Shown in pieces: positions 41,777 through 53,805 of a DNA stretch of 64,000 nucleotides. Every line of letters begins with the position of its first letter. Position 1 is the first letter of the stretch. Made by a program: the position numbers and the translations under genes. The DNA lies in NCBI GenBank assembly GCA_023627715.1, contig JAMAHW010000039.1, forward strand, positions 62,001 to 126,000, given 5' to 3'. Below the pieces are notes generated by a model. That model searched no databases. It was not told the DNA's origin and saw nothing but the letters and a program-made list of their open reading frames with translations. Origin of the DNA: Periconia sp. R9002 (lineage: Eukaryota > Ascomycota > Dothideomycetes > Pleosporales > Periconiaceae).

Positions 41777-44655
41777 TTAATCATCTGCTGCAGCAGCCGC
41801 CATCCGTCTAGCATGCGCCCTCCGCCGTTTCGTCTGCGCAGTAACCTTACTCTCGCACTTCGTCTCTGCCTCCCGAGTACTAGCACCATCACACGGAGCC
41901 GGCACAACCTCCGGAGCTGAATGCGAAATCTCGATTGGCGGTAGCTCCATCAACTTTGATGTGGGCGGAGGCGAGCCAGGCTCTAGCGGCGGCGATTGAG
42001 GGAACGATGGAACAACTTTGACGAGCGTACCTGGGTGCGCTTCCATCGTGACGTCGATTTTCGCACGCGAGGTTTTTGATGCTTCGGTGGGCGTGATGGG
42101 CGTTGGTTCGGGCTGTTTGAGTTGTTCAGAGAGGGAGCGGAGTTCGGGAGGGATGGGGAGGGCTTTTTCGGCTGGAGAGGGGGCGCGGTGTTGTGATTGG
42201 GGGGTGGGTGATCGGTCTTCTGAAATATTTGGCGACGGCGAGCGTACTCTTACATTGGGACGTGTATTTTTACGTGGTTTGGTGCTGCGTTTCAGAGTGT
42301 TTGTTGGGTTGCTTTCATCAGCGGATAGTGAGGAGGAGGACGCTTGCGGGGATGGGCGTTGAAGAGGTAGAGCTGGGAGGGGTCCTTGGGGTGATGGAAG
42401 AGGGGATTCCGGAAGAATGCGTGGACCGGATGGGGAGAGGCTTCTTTGAGCAGAAGGTCGCGGAGGTAACGGAGGAGCTGGTTCTTCAGATGCTGGCACG
42501 TTGGCTTTATCGATTTCTTCGTTTGAAGGCTCTGTTACTTCTAGTCTCGGGCGAGGAGGTAATGGAGGCGCGGGTCCTTCGGGCGATATGGGCGTAGTTT
42601 CATTTTGGCGGGTACTCGGTGGTTTCTCTGGTGCTGCGGTCTTGGACTTTTCAATGCGTGGGAGGAGGTCTTTAGGGAGAGGTGGAGGCGGTCTAGCGGG
42701 CAGACCGGGGGTGGTTGGTGTGGAAGGGAATAACTTGAACATTGAAGGTGGTGATTTTAATGCTTCTGCAGGCGCGACGCCGGATGTGTTCACGACAAGC
42801 TCAGTTTCTTTGGTGTCACGTGAATTATTCGTAACGGGAGAGCCGCCGGTTGATGTCGCAGGGGTCGACGCGTCCAATGATCCATTTGTGTCTAAGCTGT
42901 GATAGCTCGTTCGTGCTCCAGGCGGGAGCACCCAATGTGACAACTCTTCCATTAATGAACCGGTAGACGAAAAATCTGGAAGTTCCATAGGCATAGTCTG
43001 ACTTCTCAATGGTGCTTTCTTTACGGTGACCTCTTTCACGCGTGGCCCTTTACTCTCGGCAGGCAGCAGAGAAACTGCCGAAAGGCGAACAGAAGATGCA
43101 GTGCTATAAACTTCGTTCTGTTTCTCCTCCACGGTGGGCATGGGTCTGGGTTTTGAGTCAAATGACGCGCGAGCTTTGTCTTCGAGGTGTTTGAGAGACT
43201 CTGACAGCGCTCTAGGTCTACTGACAGCATCGGAAGACCTCGATCTTGTGTATAAAGGCAATGGTTTAATCTTGTTGAAGGTTTTGCGAGCTTGAGGTAC
43301 TTTGGGCGGCTCCCTAGACGAAGAACGCGCAGGCCATGGCGCTATTCTTGATCTGAATGGCTTCTGGCTAGATTCTTGTATTGGAGTATTTTGATTTGTA
43401 TTTGAAGGATCCATTGGAGAATGACTGCTTTCAAGTGGACTAATCATTGGAGGAGGAATGCCTGACTGGTCCAATTGTAAAGTCACAACTTGGTGGGTGG
43501 GAGAAGAATCGTCGACGGGTGAAGCAACAACTTCTGGAGCAATCATAGGAACGACTTCAGGTGCATTAGCGGCTCTCTCATCTTCCTTGTCGGCGTCGTA
43601 GGTGTTGGTTTCTTTAGTGTCGGTGATCCGGGGCTTGGCCGGCAATGTAGAGAATCTCGGGTTGTACGCTATGTAAACTTGAACCGGCTTAGCCTGGGCC
43701 GAAACTGTGACCTCGGGCATCTCCATTGTTGTTGGACTTGTAGGCACAGCACTCGCAGACAGCGATCTTTGTCTTCTTGGTGGCGCATATAGATCCCAGC
43801 TATCTGGATCAGGCAAGTCTTCTGGAGTGCTGCCAGGAAGCTCAACTGGTGAGTTGGATGCAGGCACTAAATCCGAATTAGCAGTGTGCAATGGCTAATT
43901 AATGTGGCAAATAACCTACTTTCGACGTGGCTTGTGTCGACTCCCGAGACGAGGATGCTTGGTAGAGAGTTGTTTTGCAAACTTAACCTGAACCGGTGCC
44001 TTGAATGCGGACTCCGCAGAATATGTTCAGCTTCATCGCGCGCGGCGTAGCTCGTCTCAGCGGCATACAGAATCTGGACTGTCCCCATGAGGCTTTGATG
44101 ACAAGTAGTAAGATATTGCTGCTTGTTTAGGAATTTCTTTTGATGTGACAAAACCCATTCGAATTTGCGCCTTAGGCTGGCAGGGCCCCCATCATCTCCG
44201 GCAACGCGCACGGCCTCCATATGTGTACCCATGTCGTTCAGCGCGCGCTGAATGTCGAGCAATATGGTGTCTATCCAGAGCTTCTTGTCTGGCCATGCTT
44301 CCAGATATTCTGTGATGGCGCGTGTTTCGTACAGTCGCGAGACTTCGGCTACGTCGTGACGCACGCGTTGGATGAGATTGACGAAAGCCTGGCTGTCCTC
44401 GGAGACGTTTCCGCGGGTCGTCGCGTACTCTGCAAAATCAAATACGGTGGGTAATGATGAAAAGACTTTGACGACGTTTTCTGAGGATGCTCTGGAAACT
44501 GGCATTGCAGCTCGTTCAGGATCGTTGTTTGCAGTTTGCGGTCTTCGGCCCAAATTCCTGGAAATAGCCGCCACTGGAGATGTTGATCTGGATCGCGCTG
44601 GAGATGTGTGCGGCGACATGTGTGGATGGCTTTGTAGATATGATGTTGACATCAT
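41777..44655 (-). CDS. Large proline-rich protein with N-terminal helical domain
   Basis: 941 residues from exons 43920-44655 and 41777-43866, with a 53-nt intron (43867-43919). Residues about 55-215 form a helical, Trp/Leu-rich segment (YATTRGNVSEDSQAFVNLIQ, ITEYLEAWPDKKLWIDTILL, GPASLRRKFEWVLSHQKKFL) that looks conserved. The remaining 700 residues are Pro/Ser/Thr-rich with many PPLPPRP stretches of the SH3-binding type. The C-terminus is basic (TKRRRAHARRM). Such proteins often act as cytoskeleton or signalling scaffolds, but that is inference from composition. The start lies at the first Met, directly after a (GT)n microsatellite in the leader. Length is reliable because the frame stays open for more than 2 kb. 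Confidence 0.82.
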
Positions 44656-44659
44656 GCTG

Positions 44660-44683
44660 GTGTGTGTGTGTGTGTGTGTGTGT
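44660..44683. repeat. (GT)n microsatellite
   Basis: About 11-12 GT units immediately upstream of the proline-rich protein start codon, hence in its 5' leader or promoter. Confidence 0.95.
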
Positions 44684-45352
44684 CAATTGACACCATGAAG
44701 TGGGTGAGAAGTTCTGGAAAAGAAGATGTCGGATTGTCGGCCAGCGATCACAATCATAAAAATAGAAGACGAAACACGGGAGGATGAGGGTGCATGCGTT
44801 CGCAGATTAACGCCGTTGGTCGACCTGCTGTTTGACGGGGTCGGAGAGAGCAGGAATAGACGAGGGAGGCAAGGCTGCCACGCTTGGCTCTCTTTTGTTT
44901 TGAAAGGTGGTGATTTCGCATGAATGAACAAAGCTTTGTATCCTCTGGATCGAGGCAGTGATGGAGGTGTCCAGGACACGGAGTGGGGAAGATGATCGCC
45001 CCCTGGGCATTGTCTTCTACAAAGGTACTAGTACTACGCCGTGCCGTGACATTAGTTACCCGTCGGCCGCAGTATGTAATACGCGTTCCGTGAGAACATC
45101 GCCAATCATATTCGTGCTAACACGTACTACGAAAACTCCGTAGCTGTTTGGGGCCAGAATGCTTACTTAGTGGATCCCTTTCTAAGAGCAGCCTACGCAT
45201 CTTAACTTACACCTGGGTTCAGCTTATCAACAGAGGAACTGGGCTGATATGACAGTCACGTTACACGCGTCCTTCAAGATGAAAAGCGAATGGGAGGAAT
45301 GGATTAACACTACTCATTAAGGAAATGTACGTTCCTAGCGGCCCTATCTATC
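44684..45352. other. Intergenic
   Basis: About 670 bases between same-strand genes; no supported feature. Confidence 0.4.
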
Positions 45353-46803
45353 TTATTCATCTAGCCGGCGAACCACAGCCTCGCTAAAAGGCCTCGGCGG
45401 CTTCAAAGCCTCGCCGTGATCATCCGTGATTTGTACCAGCGCCGGGAAGACGCAGATGCTGCCAGCAACCGCTGTTTGCTGGTCCTCCTGCCAGTCAAAG
45501 TCCCACTCGCTCTGCTGCGAAAACAGCGTAAAGGCGAACTGCGCTGCGCGTTTCAATATTTCCTCGAGGTTGCGGCTCCGTTGGCCATTATCCATGCGCG
45601 TGTCGACATACGGCCGTAGCACATTGTCAAGCACGCCCGCTGCCCCTTGAATATTGTGAACGCGGCTGTCGTCGAGGGAGAAGGCGTTGCGTACGTAGGC
45701 TGATTGCATCAACTCAGCGGTCAGGACGCGCCACTTTCCGAGGAGGTTGGTGTGGACTGAAGGTAGCATTAGCTTCTACATCGCGCAATTATGAAAATGT
45801 TCAGAAACGTACCTTTCGTGTCCCAGTTCTCGGGGGACATGGATTGCAGACATTCAGACACCTCCAATGGAAGAAATGTTCTATGTGATGACTCGTGTAG
45901 CTGGATTCGCGAAGTGACAACCCATGCGATGCAGAATCGCAGTGCGATTTCGCGCGTCGCCGAATTTCCGAGTAAAGTTCCCAACGTTCCTACTGATACA
46001 GGGAGTCCAGGTCCAAGAGCATGGAGATCATCGTAATCAAGCATTCCCACGCTAACGTTTCTCGAGTGATAGTAGCTTTGGACGTGGTTCTTGATGAGAT
46101 TGCTGATTTTGGAAATCTCCCCAGAAATGGCCTTGTCCTCAAGAGGTTGTGCTGCGATACTTTCGCCGGCGTAAAGGATCGGACTAGAACTAGAGATGGA
46201 CATTTTCGTTTCGTTGGGCTTTTCACGCGTCGCGAGGAGTACCGTGCTTGCTTCGGAGTCGGTCTTCTTGGATGGATTATTCTTCTTCGCCATGAACCAG
46301 GTCAGCAGCGCTGCAATAAGCGCACCTCCTACGAAACTCCCAACCGCTATCCCCGCGATGGCCGGGACAGCGAGACCATTTTCGGGCAGATGGGTCTTTT
46401 GCGACGCCGGGGCAACAGTGACGGTGGGTGTACTGGATATAGTGCTAGAGTCAGGAGGCATCGAAGATATTGTCCCCGATGTTGATGTCGGTTGAGAAGC
46501 TGATTCAGTTTGCGCTGCGGTAGCACTAACCATTACAGCAGGATACAAGTTTTTCCAATCCGCAGAGGAGGTGGCCCAGAAGATCTTCGAGTCGGTTTGA
46601 TTCCAAAAGTACCAAGCTAAGTCGTGACTCCAAAGCGTATTTGAAAGTATGCCGGCAGGGCTCTGACTAGGACCAGCATTGTATCTCAGGAAACTCTCGT
46701 CGCCACGGTGAAAGAAGGTTATGGGGGTTGTGACGGCAGGAACAGGATTCCCTTCAGGTTTGAACGTTATAGTCGCTGTCGCCACAGGTGTGTCCATTTT
46801 CAT
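45353..46803 (-). CDS. Single-pass membrane protein with large cytoplasmic C-terminal domain
   Basis: 464 residues from exons 45813-46803 and 45353-45756, with a 56-nt intron. One transmembrane segment is seen at about 145-171 (VPAIAGIAVGSFVGGALIAA, then LLTWF), followed by the positively charged MAKKNN. The N-terminal side is Thr/Ser/Pro-rich and faces outside or the lumen. The C-terminal 290 residues form a soluble domain with helical character (ISGEISKISNLIKNHVQSYY, EIALRFCIAWVVTSRIQ). No clear signal peptide precedes the ectodomain, so either a signal-anchor topology or a missing upstream exon is possible. No known domain recognised. Its tail domain is the interesting part. Confidence 0.72.
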
Positions 46804-47629
46804 ACACGAAAACTCTGTGGCTATATTTTACGAAGAGAGAGGATAAGGACAGCTTTTGTCAAGTCATCCGGCGAGGCGTGTGACGATAGTCACAATGGTG
46901 TTTGCGGGCCAGACTGCAAGTGGGCGGTGTCGATAACTGTGCGACGGACTTTCCGAACGAATTTCTTAATCTGCGCGGGTACCTGGAAGAGATGGGGGGC
47001 GGAAGAAGGTAATTAGATGTGCAACGCTCAAAAGAGAGGTTTCGCAGCCGATGAGCCTTGTTTTACAGTTCCGGGGTTGAGAATCAGGCGTCAACGAACA
47101 ACACAACTGCGGCACAGCACAAATGCGGTGTCATCACTTTGTGAAACCGCCGGCAGGAGTAGTAAAGTCCCTCTCGGGCTGGAGGCGCAGAGTCCTTTTC
47201 ACTTATAGAAATTATCCCACCCTTTGTGATTCTCAACACAAGAAAAGAGGGTCAACGTTTTCCATCTTGGAGCTTGAGCAAGCATCCGCAGGAGAACGCC
47301 TATAGGTAAATTAGGCCACAGAGGGAGGATCAGCGCACGTATCAGTAAGGCGACCCAACCCTCCGTTGTGCGATCCTATTAATACCTGTCTCGCGCGACG
47401 CGATTGGATTCCGATCCATGGGGTCAACGTGATAGCGCGTCGCCTTACTGTCCAAGGGCCTAGGGGTAGCGAGCATATCAATGCCGGATTGATTTCGTTT
47501 CACGTAGCTGCGCCTCTCAGCTTGACCTCTCCTCCTGGCCGGGCGCGACCAGACGATAAGAGCGATATATCCATTCCAGAAGGCATTCCGGCTGTGCAGA
47601 AGACTGGACTGAAACAAAAAGAAAGAATC
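46804..47629. other. Shared upstream region of divergent genes
   Basis: About 830 bases between the membrane-protein gene (-) and the Hsp70-like gene (+). It must hold both promoters; no distinct element seen. Confidence 0.45.
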
Positions 47630-50113
47630 ATGGATGGTGAACGGCCTCACATGGTTATAGGGGTGGATTTGGGGATGACTTGTAAGTTTTTTACTCCTTG
47701 AGAGGGGTGACGCAGCCCCCGACAAATATCAGGCCTCCCATGCGAAAAAGGAGTCGATATCCCCTAAGCCAGATGTGGATTAGCTTATCTCACCGACTCG
47801 TATCACGTGAAATAGCATTCACCCTCTCGCATCACTCCACACCTCTGATGGACCTTAGGATTGGGATGCCTGGGATAAAACTACATGACCATCGACTAAT
47901 ACGATGTTTCAGGTACTGGAGTAGCCTATTCAAATCTTTCCATCGGCAGCTCAACAGTACGCTGGGTACAAAAATGGCCTGGACGTATGCAAGCAAACGA
48001 AAACAAAGTACCAACAGTGGTAGTATACCCCGTCGATGACCCAACACCATCTTCATGGGGTTTTGCTTCAGAAACCACTATCGAAACCACTGCAACCGAC
48101 AAAGAATACAAGGAATGGTTCAAAACATGTCTAGATCCGGTTCGTTTAGCAAAGCGCCAAGAAGAGGACCCAGAAGAAGCGCCAAAGAACATGCAGGAAG
48201 TGGAAAAATGGTACGAAGACTATTTGAGAAAGATGTACGAGTATCTCAGCTTTAAGCTGGGTGGTGAACTGAGCGGGACGACCTGGGAAGAAGCTCGTGT
48301 GGAGTTCATTTTCTCAGTCCCTACAACATGGCCTCCTATTCCAGTCGTTGAGAACTTTCGCCGAATAGCAACTTTGGCCGGCTTTGGTTCTATCAAAACA
48401 CACTCCATTTCTATTGGCCTCACTGAGGCTGAAGCGGCAGCTGTTCACATCTCTACAGAGGCCCCGGGCATTTTCCGACCGGATGACATTCTACTCGTCT
48501 GTAAGTTGTATTCCAGAGAAGAGCTTAAAGATGTTTGGAAGAAAGAGGGAATGGGGTAATGGGGCTTAGATGCCCCGTCGAAATACCATAGCTTGTACTC
48601 TCGCTGACTCTATCGGTGATATTTAGGCGATGCGGGAGGCGGTACTACCGATCTTTCTGTTCTTCGTGTAACGACATCCCCCGGGTCCTCCGATTCACAT
48701 GATATAAGTCTACAACAGCTAGACGTCGTCTTTGGTGAGACTATCGGATCCGCCGCCATAGATTACGAATTCGAGAAAATGGTGTCCGAGCGGCTAGAAC
48801 GAGCCAATGAAACAGCTCCTTTAGGCATCGACTACCAGGACGCAGCGTGGGAAATGATGAAATCTCGAGACTTCCAGGCTGTAAAGTGTGAATACGGTGC
48901 GCCAGATGACACACCTCTCTTTTCTATCGCTATCCCGCGTTTACCCTACACATATAACCACCCAGACCCTGAAATGCGCATCAGAGGTGGTGAGATGACG
49001 TTCAAGCGCGAAGATCTCCAACGTCTCTTCGATAAGCAGATTAAGAAACTAATAAAATTGATCGACACGCAATTTCTTAACCTCGATAACAGATATCCCG
49101 GCGAACAGGTCCGCCACCTAGTTCTGAGTGGTGGCCTGGGCAACAGCGCATACGTACAGCAGCGCCTTCGCATCCAATATTCCTCGTCTTCGCTTCCGAA
49201 CGCGCAAAACGTGGCCCTCCGCATATCTCCCGACCCCCAACTCGCAGTCTGCAAGGGCATGGTGAGCGACCGCGTCCGCAAGATCCTCACATCGAAATCT
49301 GTCCTCGGGACACGCTGTTGTCGCTCGAGTTACGGCACCATGTGCAAGATTAAATACGATAAGCGTGACCCCGAGCACGCCGGGAAGGAATTGTATAAGG
49401 ACCCGTATAACGGGAAGTTGTATCTCATAGATGCCATCGCTTGGTTTGTTAAAAAGGGAGAACCAGTGATCGTCGATAAACCGATCATCCACAACTTCGT
49501 CAAGAAAGTCACGCCTGGCGATCCGACACGCGCATTCCCAACCAGTGTAATAGAAAGCCAGCTAGATGCCGACAAGCTGCCCGTCCAGATGAATAAAGGT
49601 AAATCCTCCTCTCCCACCCAGTTTCCACTTTCAAACGTACGGCACTAAAACACGCCAGACACGCACATTCTCTGCGAAATCTCCTCCGACCTATCCAGCA
49701 CAGCCCCAACGCGGTTCGCCGAGCGCAACAAACATTTTTGGTCCATAGGAAAACACTACCTGCGCATCGAATACCAAATTCGCGTCCTCATCGGCCCCGC
49801 TGACCTACGCTTTGAGCTTTGGTTCGACGGCGAAAAACTCTCCAAGGACACGAGTATCAATGTCGAGTGGTTGCCAACGCCGCCGCCGGCACCCGAGGCC
49901 CCGATGGACTTAGGACCAGTTGGAAAAATGGAATTGCCTCTTATGGGGGGACCGGGAGTGTCTACGGCGACTGTGACGCAGATCTCGGCGGGTGGGATGG
50001 GTGGCATAGAGGTGAGTGGGGTTAATGGTGGCGCTGGTGGAATTGGTGATGAAGAAGGGAAGAAGAAAAAGGGAAAGAAGTATGGGTTGAAGATAGGGAA
50101 AGCAGGGAGGTAG
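47630..50113 (+). CDS. Hsp70-like ATPase of the HSPA12-like fungal type
   Basis: Hsp70-superfamily ATPase domain without a normal substrate-binding domain; such proteins are numerous in filamentous fungi and their roles are unknown. Four exons, 47630-47681, 47913-48500, 48627-49598 and 49659-50113, with introns of 231, 126 and 60 nt, all in phase, give 688 residues. The actin-like ATP-binding motifs are present: phosphate-1 VIGVDLGMTCTGVAY (about 9-23, split by intron 1), phosphate-2 CDAGGGTTDLS (about 214-224, split by intron 2), and adenosine LSGGLGNSAYVQQRL (about 378). Then come a beta-rich C-terminal region and a Gly-rich tail ending in a lysine cluster (EEGKKKKGKKYG), a possible nuclear signal. 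All nucleotide motifs are intact. Confidence 0.88.
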
Positions 50114-51225
50114 AGAGAGCTAGTATTTTTCCTTTGTTTACTTTCGTTTCTCTTTTGTATTTATAGGGCAAGGCCGACAGCTTTGGGAGGAGCGAAAAGT
50201 AAAGTTAGAGACATAGTGTGTAGGCAGTGAGGACGGGGGTAAGCGCTTCGTTGTTCGTACTCAGTTTTAGCTTTTCTTTACTTCTTTTTTGCTCTTAGCA
50301 GATAGCGATTTTGATTTTATTGTTGTGTTCTTTTCAGCGTTCATTTTTGCTTCGCTTGCAATTGTAAATAACGCTTGAATGAAAGTGTAGGGTTTATACC
50401 TCCAGTATCTGGAGTCTTGTCGATACCAACAAGAAGCATTATAAGTGACGACGACAAAATTTCTTAAGTGGAAGATCGCTTCAATCTTCTGCATCATGTA
50501 GCTGAACGCCATCAAAGAATTTCATATGGCCCAATGGGCTCATTGAACCGACAAGAATTGCGAAACACATCTCCGGGAGAATCCGCATCGCAGCTTTAGT
50601 GTATGGGGAGATCAGCTACATCCACAACTCAAAGATATGATTAAGAGAATGACGGATCTAGCTCTTTCTACAAGGCTCCCAATCGACAAGGTTCAAACCC
50701 ATCAATGGTGGTGTTCAGGAGATTGATTGGTATTACAGTGAGAGATCCCACCCTCGGAGGAGCACCTCAAGATGTCTACTACAAGATGGTGAATTCTGTA
50801 ACAGAACCCAATGGGGTTGTCCTACGATTATTGAAAGTCAAAATGATAAGAAACATTTTCAGGTGCTATGGATGATAAGATCCCGCTACTACTGTACAGC
50901 CACCTGGTGAATAAGCATGATTGATTTAGAGTTCGGACGTTTGGTGGTGCAGGGGGTAAAGAGATTTAAAGAACCCCGACTCTTAGTTGCATTCTAGTGA
51001 GACGCTCTTCAAAACAGTAGCTATGGCATCCTAGCTAGATAGGTTGGTAAAATTATTAAAGCTACCTACCCAGTCCACAGAAGGGTAATATACCAAGAGG
51101 TTATATATTAGTTAGGGGTAGCAGTGGTTCACTGGTCCCCCTTCAACGCATCCAATAGAAACGTGTATGCATTTATGAGCGCGCGATCACATGCGGACGG
51201 AAAAACGAATCTCCGGCACCCTTGA
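50114..51225. other. Gene-poor stretch, border of accessory block 2
   Basis: About 1.1 kb. I see no recognisable protein. The composition and many in-frame stops suggest degraded repeat sequence. Confidence 0.35.
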
Positions 51226-52535
51226 TTGGCGAGTATTATGGATAGTCGAAAAGTGGCTTGTCCAATGACATTTTGTGACCACGCAAGAACTCTGGAACAC
51301 TCTCAACTTCGCTCTCAAATGTCTTTGTTGCTAACCAGCTATCGGTCTACTGCATCCCATATATACTTTCATAGACATTGCTTTGTGCTAAATGCAAGGA
51401 TGGTATCTACGATTCGAGGGAATTCCGGTAGAGAGTATTTACCAGAAGAGATGTTAGCAACGGGAGCAGGCAGGCGCAAGGTTCTCAAAGCAAGGTACAT
51501 TCCTGATTGCGCAACTAGGAAGCGCCCATTAACTGACTCAAATTGATTAGCTCTGGAGGCGAATCCTACGTTCTAAAGTACGTACGGGACCAAGAGCAGC
51601 TCAAACATTTCCAGTCTATTGCAGCCGATGTTGGCAACAGTCGCCGCCTTCGGATACCTGTCGATGTGAATGACCAAGAAGCCATTCTTGTTTATCCTTA
51701 TTTCAAAAATACACTTCTTGAATTCATCAAAATTCAACCTCATCTCCCCGGCTATACATCTAAAAAGATTTTACGATGTGTCGCGCAAGCAATTCAGGAG
51801 CTTCATAGCAAAGAATGGAGACACCTTGGTATGTGACTTTGTCATCAGCTTGTGTTGGTGATATCTTGCCTTTCGCTTTATTAATTTTCATGCACAGATA
51901 TCAAGCCTGATAACATAATTTTGAACTGAACTCACGACGAGAAAGAATAAAATATCATAACTGATGTCGTCTTGGGCGATTTTGAGAACACCCGGAAATT
52001 GGAGCCTGACGTCGTTAGCTACTATCATACCCCGGTTGGGAACGTTATTTGGAGAAGCCTCGAAATGCAGACAGGGCAGTTGGTATACTCACCGTCTGAT
52101 ATATATGCTTATGGTCTTGTGGTAGGTATTCACGACTCTCTTTCTTCTGCCCATATTGAAATGTTCTGGTTTCTAACTCTAATACAGTGCATCTACGTCT
52201 ATGGTAAAGGAGACTATTTGATTCCAGAAGATTGGAATGCGCTCGCTCAGGAGGAAGTCAGCCCACAAAAAGAGATATTGTTCCGTCATCTATGTTATTT
52301 CGGGCCCTCACTTTCCTCTGATTTCCTCTCGTTGATTTACAATAAGCAATGCCGCAAACTGCTTGAGCTGGGTTCGGAACTTTCGAAGGAACTACTTGAA
52401 TTTGAGCCTGAATTGAGTTTTGATTGTTGGGGAGAGGAGCAGGAATTGATCTCCGCGATGACCAACTTGGATCCGTGGGCGAGACCTACAATCAATCAGG
52501 TCTTAGCGCACCCTTGGTGGAATGAGCTGGATTGA
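51226..52535 (+). pseudogene. Protein-kinase-like gene with two nonsense codons
   Basis: Remnant of a fungal serine/threonine-kinase-fold gene. Spliced pieces are about 51226-51494, 51551-51828, 51898-52121 and 52188-52535, with introns of 56, 69 and 66 nt. Motifs: ATP-site SGGESYVLKYV with the Lys, catalytic-loop HLDIKPDNIILN (HRD changed to HLD), Mg-loop LGDFENTRKL (DFG changed to DFE), SDIYAYGLV, and the end DPWARPTINQVLAHPWW. Stops occur at 51927-51929 (TGA) and 51948-51950 (TAA), between the catalytic loop and the DFE site, in the frame that carries both. The 5' end is unclear. Loss of the DFG glycine and HRD arginine also occurs in intact fungal paralogs, so the nonsense codons are the main evidence for inactivity. 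A 21-nt rescue intron is not plausible. Confidence 0.75.
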
Positions 52536-53096
52536 ACAACATCTCGTGCAGCAAATCAAGGTCCACCATATGGGAGCCTTCAGGGTAGATGACTCATATG
52601 AACCACGAAATATTTGAAATTATTGGTACGACTGGTGTTTTCGGTGAGCAATAACAGAGGTGAAACTGAGAGTGAGAAATACAAGTTTCCATTCAACAAC
52701 GACTTTCAGTTACACCGTCTACTTCATGTGCACTCAACATTTTGCACAATCATACGATGTCATTGAATTGTATTTGACGCTATGTCGTACTTTGAGTCAT
52801 TTTCTTGTAGTACCATACACCATCCACGTCATCGCGGGCTACTGCTGTAAGAGAAAAGAGCGAATGGGCTTCTTCCAAATTGTTTTTCCTGCGTTGCTTC
52901 TATACCGTGCACGGGGACAGGTACTCGGATAGTTAGCTTCAATACGCACATCCACGTTTGCCGCGTCACACCTTCCATTCAGGCACGAACATGAATGCTC
53001 ATTCGACGCGCATATCCCGCCCCGCCATTTGAAATACTAATGTTTGCGCTTTGAGTAACGTATTCACAGTCATAGATAGCGCACCTTCCTAGTTCA
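52536..53096. other. Intergenic
   Basis: About 560 bases; no supported feature. Confidence 0.4.
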
Positions 53097-53097
53097 T

Positions 53098-53110
53098 GGA
53101 TATATATACT
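53098..53110 (+). promoter_or_regulatory. TATA box of the 53183 gene
   Basis: GATATATATACTT directly after an in-frame ATG at 53096, so translation probably does not start at that ATG. Confidence 0.5.
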
Positions 53111-53182
53111 TCAGTTCTTGTCCTCATCCTCTTGCTTCATCTTCATCATCTCATCACTGCTGCTTGTTCTATTATATCATTC

Positions 53183-53797
53183 ATGGGAAACCTACTTTGC
53201 AGAACGACCAGCACTAAGTTGCGGCACCAAAAAAAGACCAGGAAAGGAGGGATCACTACCGCCGATATGGAATCGCAAAAAGCGTCCAACCCTTCTCCCT
53301 CCTCCACCTTCAAGTGTGCGAATTCGAAACTTGGAATTCGAGAGTATTTGGACGAGTTTCGGAATCGCCTGACACGAGACTTCGACAGAAACCAAATGCA
53401 GTCCATCAGGACTTCCTTTAAAGATCTAGACTTCAAAGATCTAGACGACGCCAGCAACGAAAAAGCGCAAACGATTGCCCTAATCTACCTCATTCTCGTC
53501 GTGGGTCCTTGCTTCAAGAACATCCATCCTTGGTGGGCGGAAGTAGGACGCTATTCGATTACCGAACTTGATGAGGGTTGCCGAACGTTGTATATGGAGG
53601 CTGATGGCCTGAACAACCTTAGTGAGATAATGTGGTTAGAACAGGCTCACAAGATCATGTCACGGGTTGCGGATGAAGCGAGATTCAGTGTTATGAGAGG
53701 TCATAACCTTGACTATCTGGGCGAGGAGGAGCTTCGCAGATTGGAAACTGTTGAGGAGGTCTATGCTTTCATGGAAAACAAGTTGGTCAAATACTAG
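53183..53797 (+). CDS. Small hypothetical protein, family A (W-x3-G-R-Y motif)
   Basis: Not recognised; about 204 residues if started at 53183 (MGNLLCRTTS); 53267 (MESQKASNPS) is an alternative. An ATG at 53096 is in frame and would add a hydrophobic N-terminus, but a TATA box overlaps it. The mature part is helical and acidic. It has an internal duplication KDLDFKDLDD at about 80-89, a hydrophobic helix (IALIYLILVVGPCF), then the family A core WWAEVGRY (about 117-124) followed by about 80 helical residues. No intron inside the frame. It is the first of six related genes; a MITE sits right after the stop codon. Confidence 0.7.
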   Translation: MGNLLCRTTSTKLRHQKKTRKGGITTADMESQKASNPSPSSTFKCANSKLGIREYLDEFRNRLTRDFDRNQMQSIRTSFKDLDFKDLDDASNEKAQTIALIYLILVVGPCFKNIHPWWAEVGRYSITELDEGCRTLYMEADGLNNLSEIMWLEQAHKIMSRVADEARFSVMRGHNLDYLGEEELRRLETVEEVYAFMENKLVKY

Positions 53798-53805
53798 ATG
53801 GATGT

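Noticed and set aside
42018..42902. Plus-strand frames opposite the proline-rich protein
   Set aside because: Antisense shadows of Pro-rich codons, without protein-like pattern or start context.
44660..44683. The (GT)n tract as a regulatory switch
   Set aside because: Dinucleotide repeats of this length are common in fungal leaders; nothing here shows a regulatory role.
53096..53182. Hydrophobic N-terminal extension of the family A gene at 53183
   Set aside because: The TATA box overlaps its first codons, which argues that transcription starts downstream.
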